Source of the DNA: Aureispira sp964404215
GTDB taxonomy: Bacteria; Bacteroidota; Bacteroidia; Chitinophagales; Saprospiraceae
DNA: 64,000 bases
Direction of reading: 5' to 3'
Assembly (NCBI GenBank): GCA_964404215.1
Contig: CAYOJF010000010.1
Coordinates: 3,922 to 67,921 of the forward strand
The translations under genes were made by a program, and so were the position numbers. Position 1 is the stretch's first letter. Each line of letters opens with the position of its first letter. Of the stretch, positions 26,902 through 35,359 are shown one piece after another. The notes under the pieces are model-generated. The model did not search any database. It was not told the DNA's origin and saw only the letters and a program-made list of their open reading frames with translations.

Positions 26902-28308
26902 TTAGCCTCCAACGACACCTTGCATCAATAAAGCACAAACAATAGCACCATAAGTTCCTAAAGCATAACCCAACACCGCCATCAAAACACCTACTGGAGC
27001 TAATGCAGGACTAAAGGCAGAGGCGACCACAGGAGCAGATGCTGCCCCTCCAATATTAGCCTGACTCCCTACCGCTACAAAGAAGAAAGGAGCTTTGATT
27101 AATTTGGCTGTTACTAGTAGGATAATCACATGTACTAACATCCAAGTAATTCCAATGGCAAACAAACCAATATTGTCCCAAACTTGCCCTAGATTCATTT
27201 TCATACCTATTGTAGCTACCAGAATATAGATAAATACAGAACCCATTGTAGAAGCACCTACCCCTTCTAGTTTCCGAGCTTTAGTGAAAGAAAGTATCAA
27301 TCCCACTGTCGTGGAAACAATAATTAACCAAAAGAAACCAGATAATAAAGAATCTAACCCAGCATCTCTAAGAGCAACTCCATAATTAGTATCCAAATAA
27401 GGCACTACTGTGTCTGCTACCAAATGAGCTAAGCCCACAGCACCAAAAGCCAATCCCCCTAATAGAAAATTAGTCGTGGTAGTTGGCATTTGGGCCACAC
27501 TTTCACGATACTCACTGACTCTTTGTTTGAGGTCTTCTATAGCAGAAGCATCCGCTTTGAGCCAACCATCAATCTTGCCAGACATATTCGCTCCATACAA
27601 TAGTAATCCCATCCATATATTCGCTACTACAACATCTACTACGATCATTGTCGCAAAAAGGTTATCTTTTACTTCAAAAACTTCTTTCATAGCGGCTTGA
27701 TTGGCTCCACCTCCAATCCAAGATCCAGCTACCGTCGACAATCCCCTCCACAATTCATCGGGAGTCACTGCTACTATATCAGAAGAAAACCATGATGTCA
27801 CCATCAATGCAACAGGACCTCCTAGAATAATTCCAACCGTAGCGGCCAAAAACATAATCAATGCTTTAGGCCCTAGATTAATCAATCCTTTGAAATCTAT
27901 ACTCAAGCACAACAGTACTAATGATGCAGGCAATAAGTATCGAGAAGCCATAAAATATAGTTTCGTTTTCTGAATAAAAGGCTTATAAACACTTGATTCC
28001 ATGCCTATTCCTTCCAAAAAACCTTTTATTTCCTCAAAAGACATTGCTCTCAACGCCACTTCATCAAAAACGACATTCCTAGCTTGCAGAAATTCTATTA
28101 AAGCATCTCCTTTAAAAAACTCTGGTGCAATAACCCCAAGTGGATAATTAAGCAAAGCCGGCAAAAAGTAACACAATAATAATCCTGGGACAAAAGTGTA
28201 AAACTTTTTCCAAAAGGTGGTTTGTAAGCTCGAAGTATAAAAAATTCCAGCCAGAGCTAACATCAGTATTCCAAATACCGATGCATCATTTGTAATTAAT
28301 GGTTCCAT
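26902..28308 (-). CDS. DUF819 family integral membrane protein
   Basis: 468 residues with about 12 hydrophobic segments, matching DUF819, a family of putative transporters. Recognisable blocks are SSDIVAVTPDELWRGLSTVA, GSWIGGGANQAAMKE, and the C-terminal GSQANIGGAASAPVVA repeat of the same Gly/Ala pattern, suggesting an inverted two-half transporter. A soluble loop lies at about 245-275. The transported substrate is not known. It is 32 bp downstream of the GT10 glycosyltransferase and may be co-transcribed with it. Confidence 0.88.
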   Translation of the reverse strand: MEPLITNDASVFGILMLALAGIFYTSSLQTTFWKKFYTFVPGLLLCYFLPALLNYPLGVIAPEFFKGDALIEFLQARNVVFDEVALRAMSFEEIKGFLEGIGMESSVYKPFIQKTKLYFMASRYLLPASLVLLCLSIDFKGLINLGPKALIMFLAATVGIILGGPVALMVTSWFSSDIVAVTPDELWRGLSTVAGSWIGGGANQAAMKEVFEVKDNLFATMIVVDVVVANIWMGLLLYGANMSGKIDGWLKADASAIEDLKQRVSEYRESVAQMPTTTTNFLLGGLAFGAVGLAHLVADTVVPYLDTNYGVALRDAGLDSLLSGFFWLIIVSTTVGLILSFTKARKLEGVGASTMGSVFIYILVATIGMKMNLGQVWDNIGLFAIGITWMLVHVIILLVTAKLIKAPFFFVAVGSQANIGGAASAPVVASAFSPALAPVGVLMAVLGYALGTYGAIVCALLMQGVVGG

Positions 28309-28340
28309 ATCGTTATAAATAGTCTAAAAACGTGTTTAAA

Positions 28341-29372
28341 TTAATAAGGCTTGAGGTCTAGCATTTTGCGAATGCGATATTCGACTTTTCGGTACAGGGA
28401 AGGTTCATAACCTTTGTGCCAAGGAGCTGGGTAATATTTCAAGGTTGTTTTTTCTTTCTTATTCCCAGCTTTGCCTGCCGCTATGTGAGCATTTATTTGA
28501 TTAGCAATATGAGGAAAAAATTGATACTCATTTAGAATTCGCCTTCTAGCTTCTTCAATCGCAGCTCTGCCTTTTTCCCAAGCATTATCATCTATCGCTT
28601 TTTTAATAATTTGCAATGCCTCTTTAGGTTTCTTAGGATCTATCAGAATCATCGACTCTTTAGGGAAATAATCGGTAATATTAGGTGCTCCAGCATAAAT
28701 CGGCATTGTCCAAGAAAGAAAACAGTCTGTTATCTTCTCCGTCCAATAATGATCATAATAGCTATTTTCAATGGCAATAGAATATTTGAAAGGGTATAAT
28801 ATTTCAAATTTATCGTCATTAGGCATTGGGCGAATCCCTCGACCATAAGTTTCTACATCAAAACCCAATTGTTCTAATTCTTTTAGTAACGCCAAGCGTT
28901 CGGCATGTCCAGGTTTCCAAGTAAGATTAGACGTAATACACGAAACTGCATTTTTTTTCTGTAGAGCATTATCAGGCAAAGACAAAAGCTCCGTATAGCT
29001 CTTTTTGACAAACCAAGGAAATGCTCCTTGAGCTTTGACATGATCTTTCCCATAGTTTTTGGGATGTTGCGTAATCAGTTTATCGTATTGTGTATACGAA
29101 GGGATAGCAAATCGATTGGTATGAATAGGGGGTTCTCCTGACATCAGCCACTTATTCCCTTTCGGACATTCTATTGTAATTTCTCTCAACAACCAATTAT
29201 AAACTAAAAAAAAATCACAAGACTCTAATGGAGTACCATTATCATTGACTCCATCAATAACAAATCGTACATTATCCCATACTCCATCTCCCAAAGGAGT
29301 TTGTCGGAGCATTTCATAATTGCCCTGCCATCCACAATGCACTCGCACTAGTATTTCTGTTTTGTCATCCAT
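28341..29372 (-). CDS. Glycosyltransferase family 10 (fucosyltransferase-like)
   Basis: 343 residues. The C-terminal half carries the alpha-1,3-fucosyltransferase signature: YPFKYSIAIENSYYDHYWTE followed by KITDCFLSWTMPIYAGAPN, with ILIDP further on. GT10 enzymes transfer fucose (or a related sugar) from the GDP-sugar to GlcNAc-type acceptors on surface glycans. The N-terminal half is the variable acceptor domain. No membrane segment, so it is probably cytoplasmic or peripheral. ATG at 29370-29372. Its divergent neighbour is an O-acyltransferase, so both may act on one surface polysaccharide. Confidence 0.88.
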   Translation of the reverse strand: MDDKTEILVRVHCGWQGNYEMLRQTPLGDGVWDNVRFVIDGVNDNGTPLESCDFFLVYNWLLREITIECPKGNKWLMSGEPPIHTNRFAIPSYTQYDKLITQHPKNYGKDHVKAQGAFPWFVKKSYTELLSLPDNALQKKNAVSCITSNLTWKPGHAERLALLKELEQLGFDVETYGRGIRPMPNDDKFEILYPFKYSIAIENSYYDHYWTEKITDCFLSWTMPIYAGAPNITDYFPKESMILIDPKKPKEALQIIKKAIDDNAWEKGRAAIEEARRRILNEYQFFPHIANQINAHIAAGKAGNKKEKTTLKYYPAPWHKGYEPSLYRKVEYRIRKMLDLKPY

Positions 29373-29557
29373 AGTCTCCTATATCTCTATTTAATTTAAA
29401 AAAGAGTTGTTACACAAAAGTAGTGCTTTATAAATGATATTCTGAAAAAGAGTTTGCGAAAAATAAAAAATCATTATTTGATTGCTTTTCAAGGTTTTTA
29501 GCGACATTTGCAAATTACATAGCTATATTATTTCACCGAATCTGCTCTTCTTCTACG

Positions 29558-31009
29558 ATGCTTTTTAATTCTATAGATTTTGCCATTTTCTTACCTGTTC
29601 TATTTATCCTGTATTGGTTTGTTTTCAACAAAAATTTACGTTTACAGAATCTTTTAATTGTAGGAGCGAGCTATTTATTTTATGGCTGGTGGGACTGGCG
29701 TTTTTTATCCCTCATTTTTTTCAGTACTATTTGTGATTTTTATATAGGTCTTCGGCTAAAGGATGAGCAAGAACTTAAAAAACGGAAGTTTTTTCTATGG
29801 ACGAGTATCTTTGTCAACCTAGGATTCTTAGGATTTTTCAAGTACTATAATTTCTTTGCTGATAATTTTGTAACTGCCTTTACATTCTTAGGAGGTAATA
29901 TCAGTCCTAGCACCCTTAATATTGTCTTGCCTGTCGGGATTAGTTTTTATACTTTTCAGACACTAAGTTATAGTATAGATGTTTATCGCAAAAAACTAGC
30001 TCCTACCGAAGACTTCGTAGTATTTGCGTCTTTTGTGAGCTTTTTCCCACAGCTAGTAGCTGGTCCTATTGAGCGTGCCACACACCTGCTTCCCCAATTC
30101 ACCAAACCACGTGTATTCGATCACCCTAAAGCAGTAGATGGCATGCGTCAGATATTATGGGGGCTATTCAAGAAGATGGTTATTGCTGACAACTGTGCAG
30201 AGGTTGCTAACTATATCTACAACAATTCAGGCTCCTTAGATGGCAGTGTCTTGATATTAGGTACTATCTTCTTTGGGTTCCAAATATATGGCGATTTTTC
30301 TGGTTACTCAGATATTGCCATAGGTACTGCTAAGCTTTTTGGGTTTGACTTAATGCAAAACTTTGCCTTTCCTTTTTTCTCTAGAGATATGGCAGAATTC
30401 TGGCGAAGATGGCACATTTCACTCTCCTCATGGTTTAAAGATTATTTATATATTCCTCTAGGTGGTAGTAGAGGAGGGACTTCTATGCGAGTCAGAAATA
30501 CCTTCATTATATTTATCGTCAGTGGCTTTTGGCATGGAGCCAACTGGACCTTTGTTTTTTGGGGAGCACTCAATGCTTTCTATGTCTTGCCCGTGCTCCT
30601 TTCTAGTAATAAAAACAAGAATTTAGATATCGTTGCTAAAGGAAAATATCTTCCAAGTTTAAGAGAGTTCATCGGCATCTTCATTACTTACTGTATGACA
30701 CTAACCGCATGGATTTTATTTAGGGCTGAAAATCTGCATCATGCCTATACCTACACAATGGGTATTCTGTCTTGGTCTACCTTTACTTTGCCAATCTTCC
30801 CTAAAACAGATAAAGCAATTCTAACATTGCTTCTAATTAGTGTTTTTGTGGTAATTGAATGGCTGGGAAGAACAGATAAATTTGCAATTGAAAAAATAGG
30901 ACTGCAATGGCCATTATTGGCTCGATGGACTTTTTATGCTTTCATTGTGTTTGCTATTGGTATGTTCATGCAAACAGAAGAAACGCCATTTATTTACTTT
31001 CAATTTTAA
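29558..31009 (+). CDS. MBOAT family O-acyltransferase (AlgI-like)
   Basis: 483 residues with about 10-11 membrane segments, closely following the AlgI pattern: LFNSIDFAIFLPVLFILYW at the start, FPQLVAGPIERATHLLPQF, YGDFSGYSDIAIGTAKLFGF, FWRRWHISLSSWFKDYLYIP, and SGFWHGANW with the conserved histidines. These proteins pass acyl groups, usually acetyl, across the inner membrane for O-acylation of exported glycans. A partner SGNH-type protein follows 15 bp later, as is usual for this system. The substrate is probably a surface or extracellular polysaccharide. Confidence 0.94.
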   Translation: MLFNSIDFAIFLPVLFILYWFVFNKNLRLQNLLIVGASYLFYGWWDWRFLSLIFFSTICDFYIGLRLKDEQELKKRKFFLWTSIFVNLGFLGFFKYYNFFADNFVTAFTFLGGNISPSTLNIVLPVGISFYTFQTLSYSIDVYRKKLAPTEDFVVFASFVSFFPQLVAGPIERATHLLPQFTKPRVFDHPKAVDGMRQILWGLFKKMVIADNCAEVANYIYNNSGSLDGSVLILGTIFFGFQIYGDFSGYSDIAIGTAKLFGFDLMQNFAFPFFSRDMAEFWRRWHISLSSWFKDYLYIPLGGSRGGTSMRVRNTFIIFIVSGFWHGANWTFVFWGALNAFYVLPVLLSSNKNKNLDIVAKGKYLPSLREFIGIFITYCMTLTAWILFRAENLHHAYTYTMGILSWSTFTLPIFPKTDKAILTLLLISVFVVIEWLGRTDKFAIEKIGLQWPLLARWTFYAFIVFAIGMFMQTEETPFIYFQF

Positions 31010-31024
31010 CTCTCTATTTGAGCT

Positions 31025-31972
31025 ATGAAAAAATTCTTGCAACACTGTATTTTGTTCTCAATATTTACGGCTTCTTTTTATATCGTAATGGTGGCCCTTG
31101 GGGGAAGATATGCTCATCCAAGATTACAGCAGAACTTGAAGTATAAAAAAGGGTGCTATGGTCATTTGTACACTAGACTAAAAGAAGCAAAAACAACCCA
31201 AGGGGTAGATATTCTATTCTTAGGTTCTTCTTTGGCGTATAGAGGATTTGATACTAGAATATTTGCTGATAGTGGCATCACCTCTTTTAATCTAGGTTCT
31301 AGTGCTCAAACTCCCTTACAAACATTAACCCTAATCAAACGCTATCTAGACAGTATACAACCTAAAAAAGTAGTCTATGAAGTCTATCCAGCTACCTTTA
31401 CTTTCAATGGTCTAGAGTCTGCCTTGGATATTATTGCTAATGATAAAATAGACTTCCTTTCGTATCAAATGGCATTTAGACTCAATGATATTGTGGCATG
31501 GAATACGCTGATTTATGGACATTCTAGGGATTTGCTCCAGAGTGATGCCCTATTTGAAGAACCTGCACAAATAAAAAAAGACACTTATATTGCAGGAGGG
31601 TATGTCGCTAGAGAACTAGAGTACTTTGCATCTAAAAATGAATTTGAGAACGATACGCTTTCGATTAAAGATCACCCCTTGAGTTATTTCACACAGATCG
31701 TAGAGGAAATCAAAAAACGAGATATTGAGTTGATATTGGTATTTTCGCCTGTCTCCCAAGAACTTTATCAAACAATATCCTTTCCAGCTGACTTTAATTT
31801 TGATTCTTTGATGTCTCAACATGCCTCTTATTACAATTTTAATGAGCTTATGACAGTAGATGACTCTCTTCACTTTTATGATGGCATTCACCTCAATCAA
31901 GAGGGCGTTCAACTTTTCAATCAAAATTTAATTAAAAAGCTCAAACAGAATCACTATTCTAATATTCAATAG
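31025..31972 (+). CDS. SGNH-like periplasmic O-acylation partner (AlgJ/AlgX/DltD-like)
   Basis: 315 residues with an N-terminal membrane anchor (about 5-27). An SGNH-type fold is indicated by LFLGSSLAYRGFD (nucleophile Ser of the GSS block near 65) and the distal YDGIHLNQEG with Asp and His. Length and placement directly after an AlgI-like MBOAT protein argue that it transfers the acyl group onto the polysaccharide on the outer face of the membrane. The family match is by motif and context only, since overall sequence is divergent. A terminator lies 28 bp downstream. Confidence 0.78.
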   Translation: MKKFLQHCILFSIFTASFYIVMVALGGRYAHPRLQQNLKYKKGCYGHLYTRLKEAKTTQGVDILFLGSSLAYRGFDTRIFADSGITSFNLGSSAQTPLQTLTLIKRYLDSIQPKKVVYEVYPATFTFNGLESALDIIANDKIDFLSYQMAFRLNDIVAWNTLIYGHSRDLLQSDALFEEPAQIKKDTYIAGGYVARELEYFASKNEFENDTLSIKDHPLSYFTQIVEEIKKRDIELILVFSPVSQELYQTISFPADFNFDSLMSQHASYYNFNELMTVDDSLHFYDGIHLNQEGVQLFNQNLIKKLKQNHYSNIQ

Positions 31973-31999
31973 AATAAAGTTTTTCAATGTATCAATTTT

Positions 32000-32029
32000 A
32001 TGCTATCGCGAACTTTGATAGCATTTTTT
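32000..32029 (+). terminator. Intrinsic terminator after the MBOAT/SGNH operon
   Basis: ATGCTATC (32000-32007) pairs with GATAGCAT (32017-32024) across a 9-nt loop, followed by TTTTTT. Confidence 0.82.
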
Positions 32030-32063
32030 CAGTTTCATAGAAGGAAAATTACATTTATACTAA

Positions 32064-32140
32064 GAGGTTGTTCATAAAGTCTCTTCCTGTCCAAATGAAA
32101 TCATCTTTTTTTGTTAGAAACGGACTTTTAAAATAACTTC
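32064..32140. repeat. Short type C element (77 bp)
   Basis: It begins GAGGTTGTTCATAAAGTCTC and its first 38 bases match the start of the 265-bp element at 15311 with about four changes. It ends GGACTTTTAAAATAACTTC, an imperfect inverted copy of the start. The large core is missing. It lies just upstream of the start at 32161 and must overlap that gene's promoter region. Confidence 0.6.
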
Positions 32141-32160
32141 TATTACACAATATTCATATT

Positions 32161-32724
32161 ATGCTTGCATCTGCATTTGCTTATTTACTCACCTTTATCC
32201 TTGCCTTTACCCTTGTACTCTTGACAGCTTTCTTATTACGGATCGTATTGATTCTGATAGCCTCTAGGATTTATGCCGCTGTGAGTGGCAATAAAGATCC
32301 ACAAAAACTAATTATGACTTCCATCAAATTTGTACAACCTGCTGGTTTTTTGAGTAGTATTTTTCATGGATATTTTGCTCTAGCATTAGGAGTAGTAGTA
32401 CTCAGAGGATTTGAGGTTCATATTGATTGGTTTTTAGGAGCTTTTCTGACTACTAGCTTTGTTTTATTTGGCTTAAGGAACATCCAAAAACCCCCAAAAG
32501 TCAAACTTAATGAAAATAGTAATCTACATCAAGTCAATAGTGACACTACCTTGATTATTGACCCAGAAGTACAGCAAGCCAACCCAATGGACAACATGCA
32601 AGAAGAGCTAAAAAATCAACTAAAAGGTAGAATGCAAGAGTTCATGCAGGGTAATACTATTGTTGGGTTGATTGGTAAAGTAACAGGTGTTGTCTTAGCT
32701 ACATTCAATTACATTCCACTCTAA
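32161..32724 (+). CDS. Unrecognised small membrane protein
   Basis: 187 residues with two hydrophobic segments near the N-terminus (about 3-35) and one or two more at 60-102, then a polar, probably cytoplasmic, tail of about 85 residues with acidic and Gln-rich helix (MQEELKNQLKGRMQEFMQG). No signal peptide cleavage site and no family motif that I recognise. ATG at 32161 follows ATATT. A zinc-ribbon DUF3667 gene follows 52 bp downstream on the same strand. Confidence 0.7.
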   Translation: MLASAFAYLLTFILAFTLVLLTAFLLRIVLILIASRIYAAVSGNKDPQKLIMTSIKFVQPAGFLSSIFHGYFALALGVVVLRGFEVHIDWFLGAFLTTSFVLFGLRNIQKPPKVKLNENSNLHQVNSDTTLIIDPEVQQANPMDNMQEELKNQLKGRMQEFMQGNTIVGLIGKVTGVVLATFNYIPL

Positions 32725-32776
32725 GCACTCTCCTATCTGCTTCTTGTACTTGATGCCATAACCTAAGACTCTAAAT

Positions 32777-33799
32777 ATGCCTACTTCCCAACATTGTAAA
32801 AACTGCCAATCTACTATTCAAGAAGATGAAAATTTCTGTAGTATTTGTGGACAGAAAAAAGTACTCCCACCTTTATCCCTTGGATTTCTAATTAGTGATT
32901 TTTTTCAGTCATTATTTTCGTTTGATTCCAAACTTCCTCATACTTTATTGCCTTTACTATTCCACCCGGGAAAGTTAACGCTGGAATATATTCAAGGGAG
33001 AAGAAAACAATACTTTTCTCCTATTAAGCTATTCCTATTTTTATTGACCATAAGTCTCATCTTGTTCACCATCTCTGGTGAAGGTGATATTATTGAGCTG
33101 AAAGCATTTGAAAACAGCCCTATTGCTCAAGAAAACCTAGAAGCACAACAATATGCAGATAGTATTTTGCTTGACATAAAAGCTATCCACTTAGACTCTA
33201 CGATTCAAAATCAAATTGATACGGTATTCTATCTCCGAAAGAAAACAAATATTACAAAGGATTCTATAAACGTGATGTTCTTTGACAAAAACTTCAAAAT
33301 AGACCACAAAGACATATTGACCTATGAGTTTGATTCTCTAGCATCCAAATATAAAATTGAAGGCTTTTGGGAACGACTGTTTACCCGACAGCTCATCAAG
33401 AGCAATACCTCTTCCAATGATTTCCTCTATTATTTCATCAATCATATTTCGTGGGGCATTCTATTTATGATACCCTTATTGGGGATAATGGTCAAATTGC
33501 TATATATAAGGCGTTCTAAATACCTAGTTGAACATTTTATATTCTTACTACACTTACATAGTTTTTTACTAGTTGTCCTGTTATTAGATCTTGGATTATA
33601 CTCCCTAACAGAATATTCCTACAATGGATTTATTCCTATTTTACTATTTATAATTTACACTTGGGGAGCTTTGCACAAGGTCTATCAACAATCTAAGGTA
33701 AAAACTACTCTAAAATGGATCGCATTCTTTTGTATTTATCCATTTATGGGTTTACTAACTTTTCTATTACTTTTACTCCTTACCTTTTTATTGTTTTAG
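32777..33799 (+). CDS. DUF3667 membrane protein with N-terminal zinc ribbon
   Basis: 340 residues. The N-terminus is a four-cysteine zinc ribbon (CKNCQSTIQEDENFCSICGQK), followed by the DUF3667 signature: HPGKLTLEYIQGRRKQYFSP leading into a membrane segment. A polar stretch of about 110 residues separates it from four C-terminal hydrophobic segments. The family is common in Bacteroidota and its function is not known; a membrane role linked to protein or lipid handling is conceivable but unproven. Confidence 0.85.
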   Translation: MPTSQHCKNCQSTIQEDENFCSICGQKKVLPPLSLGFLISDFFQSLFSFDSKLPHTLLPLLFHPGKLTLEYIQGRRKQYFSPIKLFLFLLTISLILFTISGEGDIIELKAFENSPIAQENLEAQQYADSILLDIKAIHLDSTIQNQIDTVFYLRKKTNITKDSINVMFFDKNFKIDHKDILTYEFDSLASKYKIEGFWERLFTRQLIKSNTSSNDFLYYFINHISWGILFMIPLLGIMVKLLYIRRSKYLVEHFIFLLHLHSFLLVVLLLDLGLYSLTEYSYNGFIPILLFIIYTWGALHKVYQQSKVKTTLKWIAFFCIYPFMGLLTFLLLLLLTFLLF

Positions 33800-33827
33800 A
33801 CATAAGTAGGAAGCCGCAATTGGTTTA

Positions 33828-33840
33828 GAGCATGTTTAAA
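33828..33840. repeat. Solo type A end overlapping the TetR stop codon
   Basis: GAGCATGTTTAAA preceded by TTA matches the outer end of the type A elements. No facing end is found within the expected 40-250 bp. The stop codon of the TetR gene on the minus strand lies inside it. Confidence 0.45.
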
Positions 33841-34387
33841 CGTCTTTTTGTGGGTTTAATTGCAGCCAAAAACTATGTATATACTTTAAATACTGATTTA
33901 ACCAATCATAACTTAATGTCTGTGGTGTAATCTGAAGTAAAAAATTTTCTGCAATGAGTCCAAGAAAGACTCTAGCAAAAAAATGTTGCTCTGATAATCC
34001 AAAAAAAGATCCCCATTGGGGCAACATAGCGGTTTCTATTTTACTAAATGCATCTGTGAAACATGCTTGATAAATTGCATTATCTCTATGTATTCGAAGT
34101 TGTTTGTGAAAAAATAAATCTGTCTGGTGAGCTAAAAATAAGTGAAATAAATCTGGACGTATATTTTGACACTGTTGTATCTTTTCAGCCATTTGATCGA
34201 CACACTCCATGTGATAAGCTAATAAAGCCTGTTCGAAGGCTTCCATACCACCAAAGTGATAATAAAAAGAGGATTTATTTTTGCCAATGACTCGACTTAA
34301 TACTTCTACTCTTAGGCTACCACTACCTTCCATAGCCATCATCTCATACCCCTTCTCTATCCACTCTAGTTTTGTTGTCCGTTGCAT
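33836..34387 (-). CDS. TetR-family transcriptional regulator
   Basis: 183 residues. The N-terminal 50 residues form the TetR helix-turn-helix (LSRVIGKNKSSFYYHFGGMEAFEQALL), with the KSSFYYHF recognition helix typical of the family. The rest is a helical ligand-binding domain without recognisable specificity. Its last codons and stop fall in a repeat end (33828-33840), so the natural C-terminus may have been altered by insertion. Repeat-derived sequence also lies in its upstream region (34426-34460). No obvious target gene is adjacent. Confidence 0.85.
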   Translation of the reverse strand: MQRTTKLEWIEKGYEMMAMEGSGSLRVEVLSRVIGKNKSSFYYHFGGMEAFEQALLAYHMECVDQMAEKIQQCQNIRPDLFHLFLAHQTDLFFHKQLRIHRDNAIYQACFTDAFSKIETAMLPQWGSFFGLSEQHFFARVFLGLIAENFLLQITPQTLSYDWLNQYLKYIHSFWLQLNPQKDV

Positions 34388-34425
34388 TGTAGATTAATAT
34401 TTCAAGTGATAAGTAAATATGATTA

Positions 34426-34460
34426 GAGCATGTCTAAAAGTTAAGTTCTTAGACATACTT
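34426..34460. repeat. Minimal 35-bp type A element, two ends without a core
   Basis: GAGCATGTCTAA and, inverted, CTTAGACATACTT are separated by 10 bases and flanked by TTA on both sides (34423-34425 and 34461-34463). It can fold as a hairpin. It appears to be a core-deleted member of the family seen at 3539 and 48741. It sits 39 bp upstream of the TetR start. Confidence 0.6.
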
Positions 34461-34602
34461 TTAGCCTTTTTTGTCTCCAAAAAGCAGTATATTCCGTTTT
34501 ATTAGGGTTTATTTACAACCTAATAATAATACGGATAATTGACAAAGAAGAATTAAAGAATAGAATTCTGAAAGTCACCTAACTCTTAAAAAACGACCTA
34601 TC

Positions 34603-35349
34603 ATGAGGAACCTACTCCATAGCCTACTATTGCTCTGCTTTTCAAGCACTACTCTTTTTGCTCAACAAGCAAAATTATTAGAACAACCTCATTTAGAAAC
34701 AGTTGCCACTTTTGATACCTTAGTCCCTCCCAATCAGATTTACCTACATATTGGTCTGGCTGAATATGACACTAAAGACAAAATACAAATTGAAACATTA
34801 GAACAAAAGATGGAAAAGGTCTTTGAGACCTTACAAATTGATGTTGTCAAACAACTGAAAGTACTGGATATCTCTAGCAATTTTAAACGCTATTTTCTGA
34901 CCAATAAAAAAATCCTCAAAGCAAAATCGTACGAACTACTCGTATATGATGCCACTACTGCTATGCAGGTCGTCCAGTTGTTGGAAATGGAAAAAATATC
35001 CAATGTCAAGGTCCATAACTTGAAACATTCTGAAATGGACGCCATCAAAAGAACCGCTAAATCTAGAGCAACACAAGCTGCTAAATTGAATGCAGAAGCC
35101 ATGCTTCAACCACTCAATCAAAAGATTAAGTCTGTTCTGTATGTTACAGATTCTGAGAGTAGTTTCTATAATAACGATTATGATAAAATTACAATAAATC
35201 AAATTCCTCTAAAATCAAGTGAATATAGAGACTTTTTTGATATAGAAGACGAAGGGGGTTTTGATATCAAAAATGAAGACATTAAATTTTTGGAACTGAA
35301 AGTAACCATGGAGGTCAAAGTTATATTTGCCATTGAGCCTTCCAACTAA
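34603..35349 (+). CDS. Secreted SIMPL (DUF541) domain protein
   Basis: 248 residues with a signal peptide (LLLLCFSSTTLFAQQ). The remainder matches the SIMPL/DUF541 fold: a starting beta strand QIYLHIGLAEYDTKDK, SYELLVYDATTAMQVVQLLE, the helix AKSRATQAAKLNAEAMLQPL, and a final strand with LKVTMEVKVIFAI. These periplasmic proteins are of unknown function. ATG at 34603. The neighbouring LRR gene converges from the other strand. Confidence 0.82.
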   Translation: MRNLLHSLLLLCFSSTTLFAQQAKLLEQPHLETVATFDTLVPPNQIYLHIGLAEYDTKDKIQIETLEQKMEKVFETLQIDVVKQLKVLDISSNFKRYFLTNKKILKAKSYELLVYDATTAMQVVQLLEMEKISNVKVHNLKHSEMDAIKRTAKSRATQAAKLNAEAMLQPLNQKIKSVLYVTDSESSFYNNDYDKITINQIPLKSSEYRDFFDIEDEGGFDIKNEDIKFLELKVTMEVKVIFAIEPSN

Positions 35350-35359
35350 ACACTACGTA

